From the NCBI GenBank assembly GCA_025452255.1, contig CP104975.1, positions 248,001-312,000 of the forward strand: a stretch of 64,000 bases of DNA. The letters run 5' to 3'. The translations under genes were made by a program, and so were the position numbers. Positions 18,724 through 28,833 of the stretch are shown here, in pieces. The notes below the pieces were generated by a model, which worked only from the letters and a program-made list of their open reading frames with translations, did no database searches and was not told where the DNA came from. Positions within the stretch are counted from its first letter, which is position 1. Each line of letters starts with the position of its first letter. Source of the stretch: Devosia sp. A8/3-2 (GTDB lineage: Bacteria; Pseudomonadota; Alphaproteobacteria; Rhizobiales; Devosiaceae).

Positions 18724-18985
18724 AGCGACGTCCTTAGGCCCAATACAAACCTGTACCGGATCGCAAACCCCTGCGAATGTGTCAATGCAGCAAGGAGCCT
18801 TGGCTTCGGCCGGTCGTGTGTGACCGCGATCAGGCGGAAACCACTGACGCCGGTGTCACTACTTGAAGCGTCGATGCCCACATTGCCCGCAGCAGGTTGG
18901 TGGCATAGCGTCCCTGCGGCGGCTCGGGGCCCAAGCATGCCACCCGCTGCCGTTCTATTGTGGCAAAATCAAAGGATAGCCCGAA

Positions 18986-19441
18986 ATGGACGTGAAGCCT
19001 GTACGGAACTCACTTCTTGCTTTGACCCTCGTCCTCATGGGAGGGGCGCCGATTGCGGCGGACGACAACGACGTCAACCAGACCATTGATCAACAGCTAG
19101 GCGACCATACGAAATATCAGGCGGTGATTGAGGCTCTGCAAACAGCTGTTGCAGCCCGGGATGCCAAGGGTGTTGCCGCACTGGTGGATTATCCCATCGG
19201 CGTCGCAGTCGGTGGCAAAGAGATGAACATTAAGACTGCAAAGGCGTTCGAGGAGAACTACGCGGAGATCATCACGCCGACTATCGCCAAGGTGATCACA
19301 GAGCAAAAGTATGCCGACTTGTTCGTCAACTACAAAGGCATCATGTTCGGTGATGGGCAGGTTTGGATTTCCGGCATTTGCAATGATGATGAATGCAAGA
19401 GCTTCGACGTAAAGATCGAAACCATACAGGACGGCCCCTAG
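18986..19441 (+). CDS. Periplasmic protein of unknown function, NTF2-like in appearance
   Basis: 151 residues with a signal peptide (residues 1-25, cleaved near APIAA) and a mature helical-plus-sheet domain. The mature part starts with a helix-rich segment (YQAVIEALQTAVAARDAKG) and ends with an exposed cysteine pair (GICNDDECKSF). The layout of helices followed by strands FVNYKGIMFGDGQVWIS recalls SnoaL/NTF2-like folds, but this is only a fold impression. The ATG at 18986 follows GGATAGCCC. No operon partner is evident. Confidence 0.55.
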   Translation: MDVKPVRNSLLALTLVLMGGAPIAADDNDVNQTIDQQLGDHTKYQAVIEALQTAVAARDAKGVAALVDYPIGVAVGGKEMNIKTAKAFEENYAEIITPTIAKVITEQKYADLFVNYKGIMFGDGQVWISGICNDDECKSFDVKIETIQDGP

Positions 19442-19680
19442 TCGCCCATAGCCTACCAACCCTGCGCAGGGCACAACCGTTCTGCGCCGGGCGTCTTTGA
19501 AGCCGAGAACAAGATCCGTGGCAAGCTGTCGACGCTGATCTGGTTGAGCATATGATTTCGGCCCTATGATTCAATAGGGCGCGGAATCGCTTCTGTTCCT
19601 CATCCTGTACAAGCACCTTGCGGAAATCACCGGCGCTTGATTCAACATTGCGAGGTCTAGCCTTCGGTTCGAGGTTATAT

Positions 19681-19914
19681 ATGCCACAAAATTTTGCGTC
19701 AGCGATCATCCGCTGGCGAGATCATCTGGACAACCAGCCGGGCGGTCTTTCCGCGTTCGATCAATCCTATACAGTCTCGACAATGCTCTTTGGGTGCCAT
19801 CGATACTTGGAAGCACACGGCGCGCATGCGACCCTTGAAAAAGAGCGGATCGAGGCGATCAAGGGTGAACTTGAGGCATGGATGCGTGAGCGAGGCTGTG
19901 TGTACAATCCATAG
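19681..19914 (+). CDS. Small hypothetical protein (77 aa)
   Basis: ATG at 19681 gives a soluble, helix-rich 77-residue protein with IIRWRDHLDNQPGGLSAFDQ, LFGCHRYLEAHG and a C-terminal helix rich in Glu/Arg. The frame is open for 21 more codons upstream, but this ATG begins the well-composed part. I do not recognise it. No transmembrane or signal sequence is present. Confidence 0.4.
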   Translation: MPQNFASAIIRWRDHLDNQPGGLSAFDQSYTVSTMLFGCHRYLEAHGAHATLEKERIEAIKGELEAWMRERGCVYNP

Positions 19915-20363
19915 TTTCCCCCAAGCATCGGGGATATGAGGCAGGGGCCGGCTGGAAAACCTTCGGTCGGGCGCTTGTTATAGAGCTCTAGTCACCTGAC
20001 AGGCGCCCTTTCTCCCAATTGGTCGGCCCGCCAGCCATCGGCAAAGCTGTAAGTCACTTGAGCCACGACAGGCGAGGTGAGAGGGCCAAGCTGGGACATC
20101 GCAAGTCCAGCCTGCATCATGCTCTCACGCTCCCCGAAAATTGGACACCAGCAGGAATATGACCAGTACCGGGACGAACAGCCCCCATACGATCAAATCG
20201 TAGCGTGCCGTCTTCCTCACTGTTGCAAAATACGAGCGCAAAAAGGCCTCACGTCAGCCTTCCCGACCACTGCCTAACCCCGCGGATCCTAGAAAGGCTC
20301 GTCTAAGCCTAGCTGTACTGGCTTCAAACATAGCCCCCTCTTTCTTACTGGAGCTCGCCTTTT
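19915..20363. other. Intergenic stretch with one doubtful tiny membrane frame
   Basis: About 450 bases without a recognisable gene. On the minus strand, a GTG at 20220 could open a 31-codon frame ending at 20125 with one hydrophobic helix (LIVWGLFVPVLVIFLLV) between charged ends. It has no clear ribosome-binding site, and I do not call it as a gene. Confidence 0.35.
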
Positions 20364-20834
20364 CTAAAGTCGAGCTACCGAGATCGTCGTCCCCGCCAGC
20401 GCCCACTTTCGCGAATAGGTGCCGTCAAATGTCACGTTCATCCCACCGCACATGTAGTTGTCGGAGACCTCAAGCGTCTGGCCAGACTGCGCGATGTTGA
20501 CGACACAATCGTACTCATCCGCATCATCGATCCGCAGCGGTCCGTTTTCTCCGACGCCGAAGGAAACCTTGCCCTGCTCGATCCAATCTGCCGGCACCAG
20601 CACGGAGAAGTCTCCGACATTTATCGCTCCGATGGCCGCCTTCTCCGGATCTTCGGCGCCATAGGTGGCATTTCCCTCAATAAGCAGGGCGGCACCGTCT
20701 GCCTTGATAGTAATGAACTGTTCGGGTCCAGCGGCCCATTCGCCTATCCGAGGTGCCAAATCGGTTTTCTCCTGTGCCCATGCGGGCGAGGCAGTGGCGA
20801 TAACCATCAGTGCGAACTTAAAACAACGCTTCAT
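20364..20834 (-). CDS. Secreted protein of unknown function (156 aa)
   Basis: Intact 156-residue protein with a good signal peptide (KFALMVIATASPAWAQ, residues 6-21) and a beta-rich mature domain with two cysteines (DCVVNIAQ and NYMCGGMNVTF) that could pair. The C-terminal GTYSRKWAL region looks like the last strand of a lipocalin-like or META-like barrel, but this is not a firm match. ATG at 20834 follows AATGGAGAGCTTT. It stands alone, divergent from the sensor kinase gene, with about 270 bp between. Confidence 0.55.
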   Translation of the reverse strand: MKRCFKFALMVIATASPAWAQEKTDLAPRIGEWAAGPEQFITIKADGAALLIEGNATYGAEDPEKAAIGAINVGDFSVLVPADWIEQGKVSFGVGENGPLRIDDADEYDCVVNIAQSGQTLEVSDNYMCGGMNVTFDGTYSRKWALAGTTISVARL

Positions 20835-21107
20835 AAAAGCTCTCCATTACAACACCCGTTACCACACAGCCCCCTTCAAGGTAACCGTCGCCACTGCTGT
20901 TCGAAGTCCCCTTGATCCCCGCCCGCGGCACTTCCAAAATGCTGCAAAGCACTCTCGCTCGCTCGGTGATGGCCTCGCGCGACTATGGAGCGGAAACAGG
21001 CCACGATTCAATTTCCTTCGTTGAACCCTGCTCATTAACCGGACTTCATCGCTGCCGACGACCACCCTTCCGGCTGGAGCCGTAATAATTCTTCACCCGT
21101 TAACGCA

Positions 21108-23628
21108 ATGGCACCTACGATACTGCCGGTTGCTGAAGCTGTTATGGAAGACCAGAAAATGATGCCGATCATCAACATGATCGAAAGTGGCTCGGTCGTC
21201 ATCCCGGCCGTACTTTTCATTGCTTTCCTTGGTGACCGTCTTGATCGTTCCTTCTGGGCCAAAAGCATCGTTTTTGGGATCGTGTTCGGAGCCACGGGAC
21301 TGGTCAGCATGGCCTCGCCGGTGGAACTCGCCCCCGGCTTCTTCGCCGATGGACGCAACGTCGTGGTGGCGTTCTCTGGCGTCATTGGCGGACCGATAAG
21401 CGCCATGATTACGGCCGCGGTGCTTTCCGCCATGCGGATGACTATGGGGGCGCAGGTCTCCCCTCCGCGTTTGCCGGCATCTGGTTGGTCGCCGCTGCTT
21501 CATCTGTGCTTTGGGGGTGGCTCCACATCAACGGGCAGCGCCTCGCCCCAAAGCATATCCTCATTCTGGCGATATTAGCTGCGTTTCTTCCACCAATTGG
21601 TCTATGGATAGTGCATGCGGCGCCAAATAGCGAAGTGTTCGGCAAGCTCATAATATTGATCGTCCCGACAAATTTCGTCGGTGTTCTCCTTCTCGGTTTT
21701 CTGATCATCAACGAACAGCAGCGGCGTTGGGCGCTAATGGCTTATTCTGAAAGCCGGGCCCAGTTGCAGGCGATTGCCAACAACGCGCCGGGTGTTCTGT
21801 TTCAACTTTCTACCGGCGGCGATCGGATTGGTCGCTTCTCGTACGTGTCCGGAGGCGCTGAGCGCGTTCTGGGCGTCCCCGCCGAGGACATTGTCGGCAA
21901 CCCCGGCACCATCCCCCGCATGATTTCGCAAGAGGCCACGGCCACAATTGAGCGCCATCTCAAGCAGTCGGCTGAAACGCACCGTGCTCGGTCGCATGAG
22001 GTTGAATTCACTAAGCCTGACGGCGTGAAAGTTTGGATGCGCGCTGCAGCAGAACCACGGATCGATATTCATGGCGACCTCGTATGGGACGGCTCACTTT
22101 TTGACATTACAGAGCGGAAACGCAGCGAGCAGATGAAGAATGACTTCATCTCGACGGTGAGCCACGAACTCAGAACACCGCTAACCTCGATCCGCGGGTC
22201 ACTGGGATTGGTTGCCGCAGGTGCAGCCGGTGAACTTCCGCCGAAAGTCGCCGGGCTGATCAAGATCGCCCACTCCAACAGCGAACGCTCGGTCCGGCTC
22301 ATCAACGACATTCTTGATATTGAGAAGATCAGAATCTGGCCACATGCCGTTCGATCCCCGGCCAATGGCACTCAGACCGCTCATCGAGCAGTCGATCGAT
22401 GGCAGCCGCGACTATCTCACCGAAAGCAATGTCCGGATTGTACTCGACGACAAGGCTCCAGGCGCGACGGCTTCGGTCGATCCGGATCGGCTGCATCAAG
22501 TGATGGTCAACCTGCTCTCCAATGCGATCAAGTACTCGCCACAAAACAGCGAGGTGACTGTGCAGAACCGAACGGGATGGAGGCATGATCCGAATTTCCG
22601 TGATTGATCAGGGCCCCGGCATCCCCGACGCGTTCAGGTCGAGGATTTTTGGAAAATTCGAACAGGCGGACGCGTCCGATTCTCGGCAAAGGGGCGGAAC
22701 GGGACTGGGCTTGAGCATTGCCAAGGCGATCGTGGATAGGCTGGGCGGCGCAATCTCCTTCGATACCGGGGCAGACAGAGGGACGGTGTTCCATGTGGAT
22801 CTTCCAGAAATTGTGGAAGACCGGTCCTTGATCACCCAGGAGGTGGGCCCGCTCGGCGACGGGACGGCGCACCAGCGCGTGCTGATTGTGGAGGACGAAC
22901 GAGACATTGCCGCCATCATCGCCGTTGCCCTCCTTCAGGAGGGACTTCAGAGCGACATCGCCCCTGATGTTGAAACGGCGAAAAACATGCTCGCTAGCAA
23001 ACGCTACGTCGCAATGACGCTCGACCTGAAACTCCCGGGTCAGTCAGGAGTCGCCCTTTATGAACACCTGCGTGCCACCGCCAACGGTCTGGATTTGCCC
23101 GTTATTGTGATTTCCGCCTTCATCGACGAGGCTCGCAATTCCCTGAACGGATCGGCGCTCGGCATCGTCGACTGGCTGGAGAAACCAATAGACATTGGTC
23201 GATTGCGCGCCGCGATCGAGAAAATCAGGGACGGAGCATACAATCGGATGCCCACGGTGCTTCACGTCGAGGACGACGAAGACATGCTAACGGTAATGTC
23301 GGCGGGTCTCGGACAAGAGATCGCGATCACCTTCGCTCGCAATGTGCAGGAGGCACGGTTCGAACTCCAGCAGAAGCGCTTCGACCTTGTCATACTGGAT
23401 TTGACCCTTCCGGACGGGTCCGGAGCGGACCTGCTGAAGGTTATCCCAAGCGGAACCGTGGTGATCATATTGTCAGCATCGGAAGTTGATGAGCATTTGG
23501 CCGCTGCGGTTACTGCGGCGGTAACGAAAACCAAGACGTCGGAGATCGCGATAGCCGAACTCGTCCGAAGACTGACCATGAAACACGCTGGCGTTGAGAT
23601 CCCTGCCCTGCCAAAGCAAAAAGGATAG
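21108..23628 (+). CDS. Hybrid sensor histidine kinase: 5TM-LYT, PAS, HisKA, HATPase, two receiver domains (frame broken)
   Basis: About 840 residues after correction. The N-terminal membrane block resembles the 5TMR-LYT sensor (GLVSMASPVELAPGFFADGR, then VVAFSGVIGGPISAMITAAV). It is followed by a PAS domain, HisKA with the phospho-accepting histidine in STVSHELRTPLTSIRGSLGL, and HATPase with N-box NLLSNAIKYS and G-boxes DQGPGIP and GGTGLGLSIAK. Two receiver domains follow (VLIVEDERD with LDLKLPG, and VLHVEDDED with LDLTLPDGSG). Breaks lie near 21450, 22335 and 22590. A start at 21144 is an alternative. A single-domain regulator follows 4 bases after the stop, and an HPt protein lies at the far end of the cassette, so this kinase probably heads a phosphorelay. 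Confidence 0.85.
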
Positions 23629-23632
23629 GCAG

Positions 23633-24022
23633 ATGAAGACATTTCGCGTGCTCTATGTCGATGACGAGGCGGACATTCGAGAGGTCGCCACGATGTCGCT
23701 TGCGCTCGATCCTGCCCTCGAGATCCGGGATTGTGCCTCGGGCCAACAGGCGCTGAGTGTTGCCGCCCTCTGGCAGCCTCACCTCATTCTTCTCGACGTC
23801 ATGATGCCTGAAATGGACGGCCCGCAAACCCCGGCGCAATTGAGATCTGCTGAGCAAACGAGAGACATTCCGGTCGTATTTATCACTGCCAGAACGCAGG
23901 CCTATGAGATCGAACGTTTCCTGTCATTGGGGGCAATTGGCGTTATTGCGAAACCCTTCGATCCGATGGAGCTCGCAGCACACACGCGACGCTATCTGGA
24001 CGGGCGAACCAGTGAGCGGTGA
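23633..24022 (+). CDS. Single-domain response regulator (CheY-like)
   Basis: 129 residues forming one receiver domain and no output domain. The acidic pocket (VDDEAD), phospho-acceptor Asp in LLDVMMPEMDG, the conserved Thr in VVFITAR and Lys in VIAKPFDP are present. ATG at 23633 follows AAAGGATAGG, which overlaps the stop of the hybrid kinase. It overlaps the next gene by a few bases. It probably takes phosphate from the hybrid kinase or passes it through the HPt protein encoded at 30259-30573. Confidence 0.85.
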   Translation: MKTFRVLYVDDEADIREVATMSLALDPALEIRDCASGQQALSVAALWQPHLILLDVMMPEMDGPQTPAQLRSAEQTRDIPVVFITARTQAYEIERFLSLGAIGVIAKPFDPMELAAHTRRYLDGRTSER

Positions 24023-24027
24023 GAGCC

Positions 24028-25695
24028 ATGAGAAGTCGCAGGATTGGGCTGCCCATCTTGTTCACCGCGCTGGCGGTGGCTTCGGGCAGTGCCTTTGAAA
24101 CGCCCGCCGAAGCGCCTTTCGAAATGAAACACGAACCATCAGCGCTTTGGAGCCGATCTGTAGCGATGCCGACGCCCTCACCGTCAAGCATCACCATAGA
24201 AGGCGTCGAGGTCGACGGCCGCTTTGTGCCACAGGCCGTCAACATCGATTATGACGGGGCGGGACCGGGCCAAGCCCCCAAGACTGCGCTGCCGCTTGGC
24301 GAGAACCTTATTGGCCGCCTTCCAACCACGGCCTTTCGGCCGGGAGGAACGCGTGGAAGCCGTGTGGTCGGGGGAGCGTCTGGCAGTTCATTGCAGGGCG
24401 GGGACCGCCCCGCTGGCGTTGTTCTCGAAACCGGGACCGCCCATTTTCCGCGCGAGGCGAGCTTGACGCTCGTCGTCGCAGGCCTCGACCCCACCAAACC
24501 GGTTGGGCTGTCGGTGGTCCAGCGGGGCGCCGATGCGCCTACGCCCTCGCAGGCGCAGATTGGTGCCGATGGCAGGCTCAATCTCCAGTTTTCTCCGAGC
24601 CTTGACCAAGCAGACGCTTTTCGCGGTGTCGTAATCAGCTGCCCGCCCGGGGAGGGCAGCTTTCGGCTGGACTCCATCAGCTTGGAGCCTGACCGGCCGG
24701 CCAGCCGAGCCTCGCGTGTCGGAACATGGCTCTGGACGGCCGAGACATGGCTTGCTCAGCCGGGGCAGATCGAAAGTTGGGCCGTGTCTGCGCAACTTGA
24801 CCGCGTGTTTCTGCAACTGAAGATCGCCAATGGCGAGGTATCAGATGGCACTGCCCTCGCGAACTCGGTCCGCCGTCTCCGCAAGCGGGGTATCTCGGTT
24901 CATGCGGTTGAGGGAGATCCGGCGATGATAACGGCTGAGGGGCTCGACAATGCGCTTCGGCGCGTCGCCGCGATCCGCCATTATCAAGTTTCCGCTCAGC
25001 CAGATACTCGCCTCGGCGGTCTGCAATTCGACATCGAGCCGTATCTTCTGGCCGATTTCGCGCGCGACCCCGCAGCAACTCGGAGTCAGTGGGCGGAAGC
25101 GATCCACTCGCTTTCCTCAGCGTGGGGCGAGCCGGTTTCCGTGGTCGTCCCGTTCTGGATGCTGAATTCCGAAGCCGGAACAGCGGCGGCAGCGGCGGCG
25201 CATCCGGTGATGTCCGACCTTACGGTGATGGCATACCGAACCCAGATCGGTGAAGTGAGTATAGTGAGCGAGCCATGGCTCGCTTGGGGAACGCTCAACG
25301 GTGTTCCGGTCAGGATCGCCATCGAAAACGGTCCTCTCGGCGTCGAAGTCCACCGCACCTTTATTCGCGCGGAAACCGGGATCGTGCTGCTGAAAATGGA
25401 GGGCCGGGTGGCAACGATCTCTTTGTTTTCGGAACCAGTCGAAGCCAGCCAAGATGCTCTAGCATACGCATTTCACCGGGAAACGCGTATTAATCCGGGC
25501 CGAATCAGCTTTATGAATGATGGTGCCAAACTAGCGGTGGCGCGAGCTGAACTCGCCCGCCTACTTGTTGCTCGGCCATCCTTTGATGGCCTCATGATCC
25601 ATGCGCTGCATGAATCGGATCACGATCTTGGGCGCGCACCCCCGATACCGGAGGCCAGAGCCAATGAACCCCAAGCACCGGATACTGATTTGTGA
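24028..25695 (+). CDS. Secreted TIM-barrel glycosidase-like protein of the polysaccharide cassette
   Basis: Intact protein of 555 residues from ATG 24028 (GTG 24019 is possible). A signal peptide (RIGLPILFTALAVASGSAF) precedes a beta-sandwich-like N-terminal third. The second part, from about residue 230, looks like a (beta/alpha)8 barrel: GTWLWTAETWL, LDRVFLQLKIANG, GISVHAVEGDPAMI, GLQFDIEPYLL, VSVVVPFWML and LTVMAYRTQIGEVS occur in barrel order. The FDIEPY motif after a strand, and the later MAYR, recall GH18-like active sites, with the Glu as possible acid. It is translationally coupled to the regulator before it and overlaps the next gene. It could trim or modify an exported glycan, like PgaB, but has no visible deacetylase domain. 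Confidence 0.55.
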   Translation: MRSRRIGLPILFTALAVASGSAFETPAEAPFEMKHEPSALWSRSVAMPTPSPSSITIEGVEVDGRFVPQAVNIDYDGAGPGQAPKTALPLGENLIGRLPTTAFRPGGTRGSRVVGGASGSSLQGGDRPAGVVLETGTAHFPREASLTLVVAGLDPTKPVGLSVVQRGADAPTPSQAQIGADGRLNLQFSPSLDQADAFRGVVISCPPGEGSFRLDSISLEPDRPASRASRVGTWLWTAETWLAQPGQIESWAVSAQLDRVFLQLKIANGEVSDGTALANSVRRLRKRGISVHAVEGDPAMITAEGLDNALRRVAAIRHYQVSAQPDTRLGGLQFDIEPYLLADFARDPAATRSQWAEAIHSLSSAWGEPVSVVVPFWMLNSEAGTAAAAAAHPVMSDLTVMAYRTQIGEVSIVSEPWLAWGTLNGVPVRIAIENGPLGVEVHRTFIRAETGIVLLKMEGRVATISLFSEPVEASQDALAYAFHRETRINPGRISFMNDGAKLAVARAELARLLVARPSFDGLMIHALHESDHDLGRAPPIPEARANEPQAPDTDL

Positions 25696-26055
25696 TGATG
25701 ATCCACTATTGATCGAGCTGATGAGTTTTCGCCTTAAGGCAAAAGGGTTCGACGTGCTCACGGCCATGGACGGCGTGGAAGCCCTTGCCAAGGTTGCGAG
25801 CGAACAGCCGTCCACGGTCGTGCTCGACGCGATGATGCCCCGCTTGGACGGCTTCGAAGTGCTTTCGCGGATGAAGGGTGATGCCGCCGTATCACACATC
25901 CCCGTTATCATGCTCACCGCGCGCAAGGGGGAAAAGGACATTGTTTCGGCGCTGGAACGGGGCGCAGACGACTACCGGTCAAACCGTTCATCCCCGAGGA
26001 ACTGCTTGCCCGTCTTTCCAAGCTTCTCGCACGGCAGGCCCCGAGGCAATTATGA
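25664..26055 (+). CDS. Response regulator receiver protein (one frame break)
   Basis: About 130 residues after correction, one receiver domain (ILICDDDPLL, LDAMMPRLDGFEV, VIMLTAR, and KPFIPEELLARL after the break). The frame changes near 25972, just before the conserved Lys-Pro. ATG at 25664 follows GGAGG and lies 32 bases inside the end of the glycosidase-like gene. The stop overlaps the next start (ATGA). A short basic tail follows the receiver domain, so it has no DNA-binding output. It likely controls the machine by protein contact, for example with the HEAT or GT2 protein (inference). Confidence 0.8.
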
Positions 26056-27796
26056 AGATAGGGCGCTGCCTGAACCTTGCCTTTCTCGCCGGATTTCTCA
26101 CCATCGCCGACGGTGGGAAGGTTTTCGCCCAGACAGCAGACGAGCTTTATAGCGATGGGCAGCGCGCGCATGGAACAGCGTTTTGACGATGCTGTTTCGC
26201 TTCTGGAGCGCGCCAGGATTCTTGATCCGGGCAATGCAGATGTACTGGTGCAACTAGGCTTTGCCCAACTGGGCCTTGGCAACAGAACCGGCGCCCGCCG
26301 AGCGTTCGAGCAGGCCCCGGCGATTGCCCCCTCCTATCAGGACGCCCGGTTCGGGTTGGCGCAGATAGCGTTCAGAAGCGGCAATCTTGCAGAAGCGCGC
26401 AGGCTGACCGAAATCGTGCTTGAAGCCCAGCCTGATAATGGCGAGGCCAAGCAATTGCTCACCTCGATAATGGCTGGGGAAACGAGCGAGACGAAACCAC
26501 CCGCACAATCCGACGCCCCAAGCCAACCAGTCGAAGAGACCAAGCCCGCCCCAAGCCGGCTGGGGACCACGCTTGCGCAGGCGCAGAAGTTGCGCGGAGA
26601 GGCTCGATTTGCCGAAGCCGAGGCGCTCTACCGGACCGCGCTAACGCTATCCCCGGGCAATGCCGACGTCCTCGTCGCACTCGGCCAGTCGCCGGATTTC
26701 AGCAGAGATTCAACGAGGCCGAGGAGTTCTTCAAGGCGGCACTCGAGCGCGCCGGATTACCTTGATGCAAGTCTCGGGCTTGCTCGCCCGGCGCTGCAGC
26801 GTGGCGATTTGGCCGGAGCCAGGACACTCGTTGATGCGATTGCGGCCGAACGCCCCGACAAAACCGAGGTCTTTATTCTCGCCGCGCGCATCAGTCTGCA
26901 GGGCGGAGAAGTGCTGAGGGCCAAGGAGCAGTTTGAGGCCGTTTTGGAGCGTGAGCCAGACAACGCCGAGGCGCTGGTCGGCCTCGGCGACACATATCGT
27001 GCCAGTGGGGACGATGTCGCGGCCCGAACTCGTTATGACGCCGCGCTCGCGCTTGAACCGGGTTCGGCCGATATCCAGCAACGCTCGGACCAGCCACCGC
27101 CAAGGAAATGGCGGGTCGACATCGGCACAGAGGTCAGCGATCTCACGGGGGAAGGTTGCCGTGGACGGACAGCTCGATCGGGCTTTCCTATGCCCTGCAG
27201 CCCGCAACTACGATCGGCGGGCGCCTGCGCATCGGCACGCGGTATGGCGAAACCGACATGCAGATCGAGGGGCGTGTTGACCATGCATTTTCGGGAGACT
27301 TTTCTGCATACGGCATAGTGGCCGCCACGCCAGACGCCGATTTCTGGCACGCTTTTCGTTCGGCGGCGGGGCATCCTGGCGAGCCCACGCGCTCGGTACT
27401 CCCCTCGGGCCGCTACTTTTTACACTCGACGGACGGCACGACGTGTTCCACGATACGTCGGTGACCACAATTTCTCCGGCGGTGCAGTACTTCTTCCTGG
27501 ACGAACGGCTGGGATTACAGGTCCGCTGGATACACTCGGTCGATGAAGAAGGTAATTCGGCAAACGGCTTCGCACTTCGCGCCGAATTAGCCACGACGGA
27601 CAAGCTGCGCTTGCTTGCCGGATACAGCGACGCTCCAGAAATTTCCGACGGCTCACAGATCGCCACCAAGACGGTGTTCACAGGAATTTCCTACGACCTT
27701 TCGGATTCCATGACCCTTCGGGCGAACTACGCTTACGAACACCGCGAGACATTCGACAGAAGCAGTGTCAGCGTCGGTCTAGGGGTCCGATTCTGA
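26052..27796 (+). CDS. TPR protein fused to a YaiO-type outer-membrane barrel (frame broken)
   Basis: About 580 residues after correction. A signal peptide (LNLAFLAGFLTIADGGKVFA) is followed by at least five TPR units (for example DAVSLLERARILDPGNADVL and AKEQFEAVLEREPDNAEALV). A C-terminal beta-barrel of about 230 residues starts near 27107 (WRVDIGTEVSDL) and ends in a terminal phenylalanine (RSSVSVGLGVRF). Breaks lie near 26165, 26700, 27150 and 27440. A TPR scaffold in the periplasm attached to an outer-membrane barrel is the design of polysaccharide exporters such as PgaA, and YaiO-type barrels occur in related loci. I infer it is the outer-membrane exit for a glycan. Confidence 0.75.
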
Positions 27797-27797
27797 T

Positions 27798-28833
27798 ATG
27801 CTCTTCTATATTTGGACATTGTCGATCGTGATGGGACTGAGCGCGCTGGCGATCATGGTCGTGCTGATCATCCTCAGAATAGTTCACGAGAGACGCCACG
27901 CGCAACGAGATCCTCAGCCGGAAATTGACGGCGTCCCTGATCCGCTTCAGCGAGGATGGGGAGCGGCAGGCCCTAGCCTTGGTGCTCGAGGAAATACCCC
28001 CAGCTATCGTGATCGATTCTGGGTTCGAATTCCTGTCGCTGCTGCGGGGAGATGAGCGCCGCAGGATCGAGGACGTTTTCGGTGCAACCGACTTGCCAGA
28101 TTTCGTTCGCAAGAGACTGCGCAAGGGCAATGAAGCCGAGCGCATCCATAGCGCCGAAATCCTCACCGCGTTTCCGGGAACCAGCAGTACAAACGCTCTG
28201 CTTGAAGCACTCGCCGACCGCTCACCGGAAGTACGCATCGCCGCAGCAATTTCCTTAAACGCGCTTGGCGCACTTCCGCCGCTGCAAAAGGTGTTCGGGT
28301 TGATAGGTTCGAGGAGCCTGCGGTCCCGGCGCCTGATCGATTTGTTCGAAAGCCTACCCACGGATCGCAGAAGCGAGCTTCTCGTCACTGCGTTGAAGCA
28401 GGACGACTCGCCCTTTGCCAGAGCCGCGGCCATAGAGGCGCTCTCGCGCTCGGGTGACTACAGCTTCGTGCGTGAGTTGGAAGACTCGGCCCACGATCCA
28501 TCGCCTGAGGTCGCCGCGAGCGCCCTTCGCGCGCTTGGCCGATCCGCTCACCCGGCGGCTGCGGAAACGGTGCTCGCAAGCTTGGAAAACCCCGACTGGG
28601 AGGTGCGCCGGGAGGCAGCCGAAGCGGCCGGCCGCATCGGCATCCCTGCGGCAGTGGAGCCACTGACGTCGCTACTTGGAGATAGCGAGTGGGCCGTTCG
28701 CTATGCAGCGGGGAATGCCCTCAAGGAGATCGGAGCGGCCGGCATGGAAGCTCTTCAACGAACGGCGATGGAGGAGGCGTCGCGCAGCCAGCGTACCGCC
28801 TCGCTCATTTTGTCCGAAGGACTGGCAGCATGA
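27798..28833 (+). CDS. Membrane-anchored HEAT-repeat protein (one frame break)
   Basis: About 345 residues. One N-terminal membrane helix (residues 2-27, FYIWTLSIVMGLSALAIMVV) is followed by a cytoplasmic helical domain. From about residue 130 there are at least five HEAT/PBS-lyase-like repeats (FARAAAIEALSRSGD, PEVAASALRALGRSAHPAAA, WEVRREAAEAAGRIGIPAAV, WAVRYAAGNALKEIGAAGM). The frame changes near 27905, just after the helix. It lies 1 base after the barrel gene stop and overlaps the synthase start (ATGA). The repeats suggest a docking platform at the inner membrane, perhaps linking the response regulators to the synthase. Confidence 0.8.

Noticed and set aside
28015..28040. GGTTCGAATTCC, similar to a tRNA T-arm
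   Set aside because: It lies inside the HEAT-repeat gene in frame, and no matching acceptor stem or anticodon arm is found around it.
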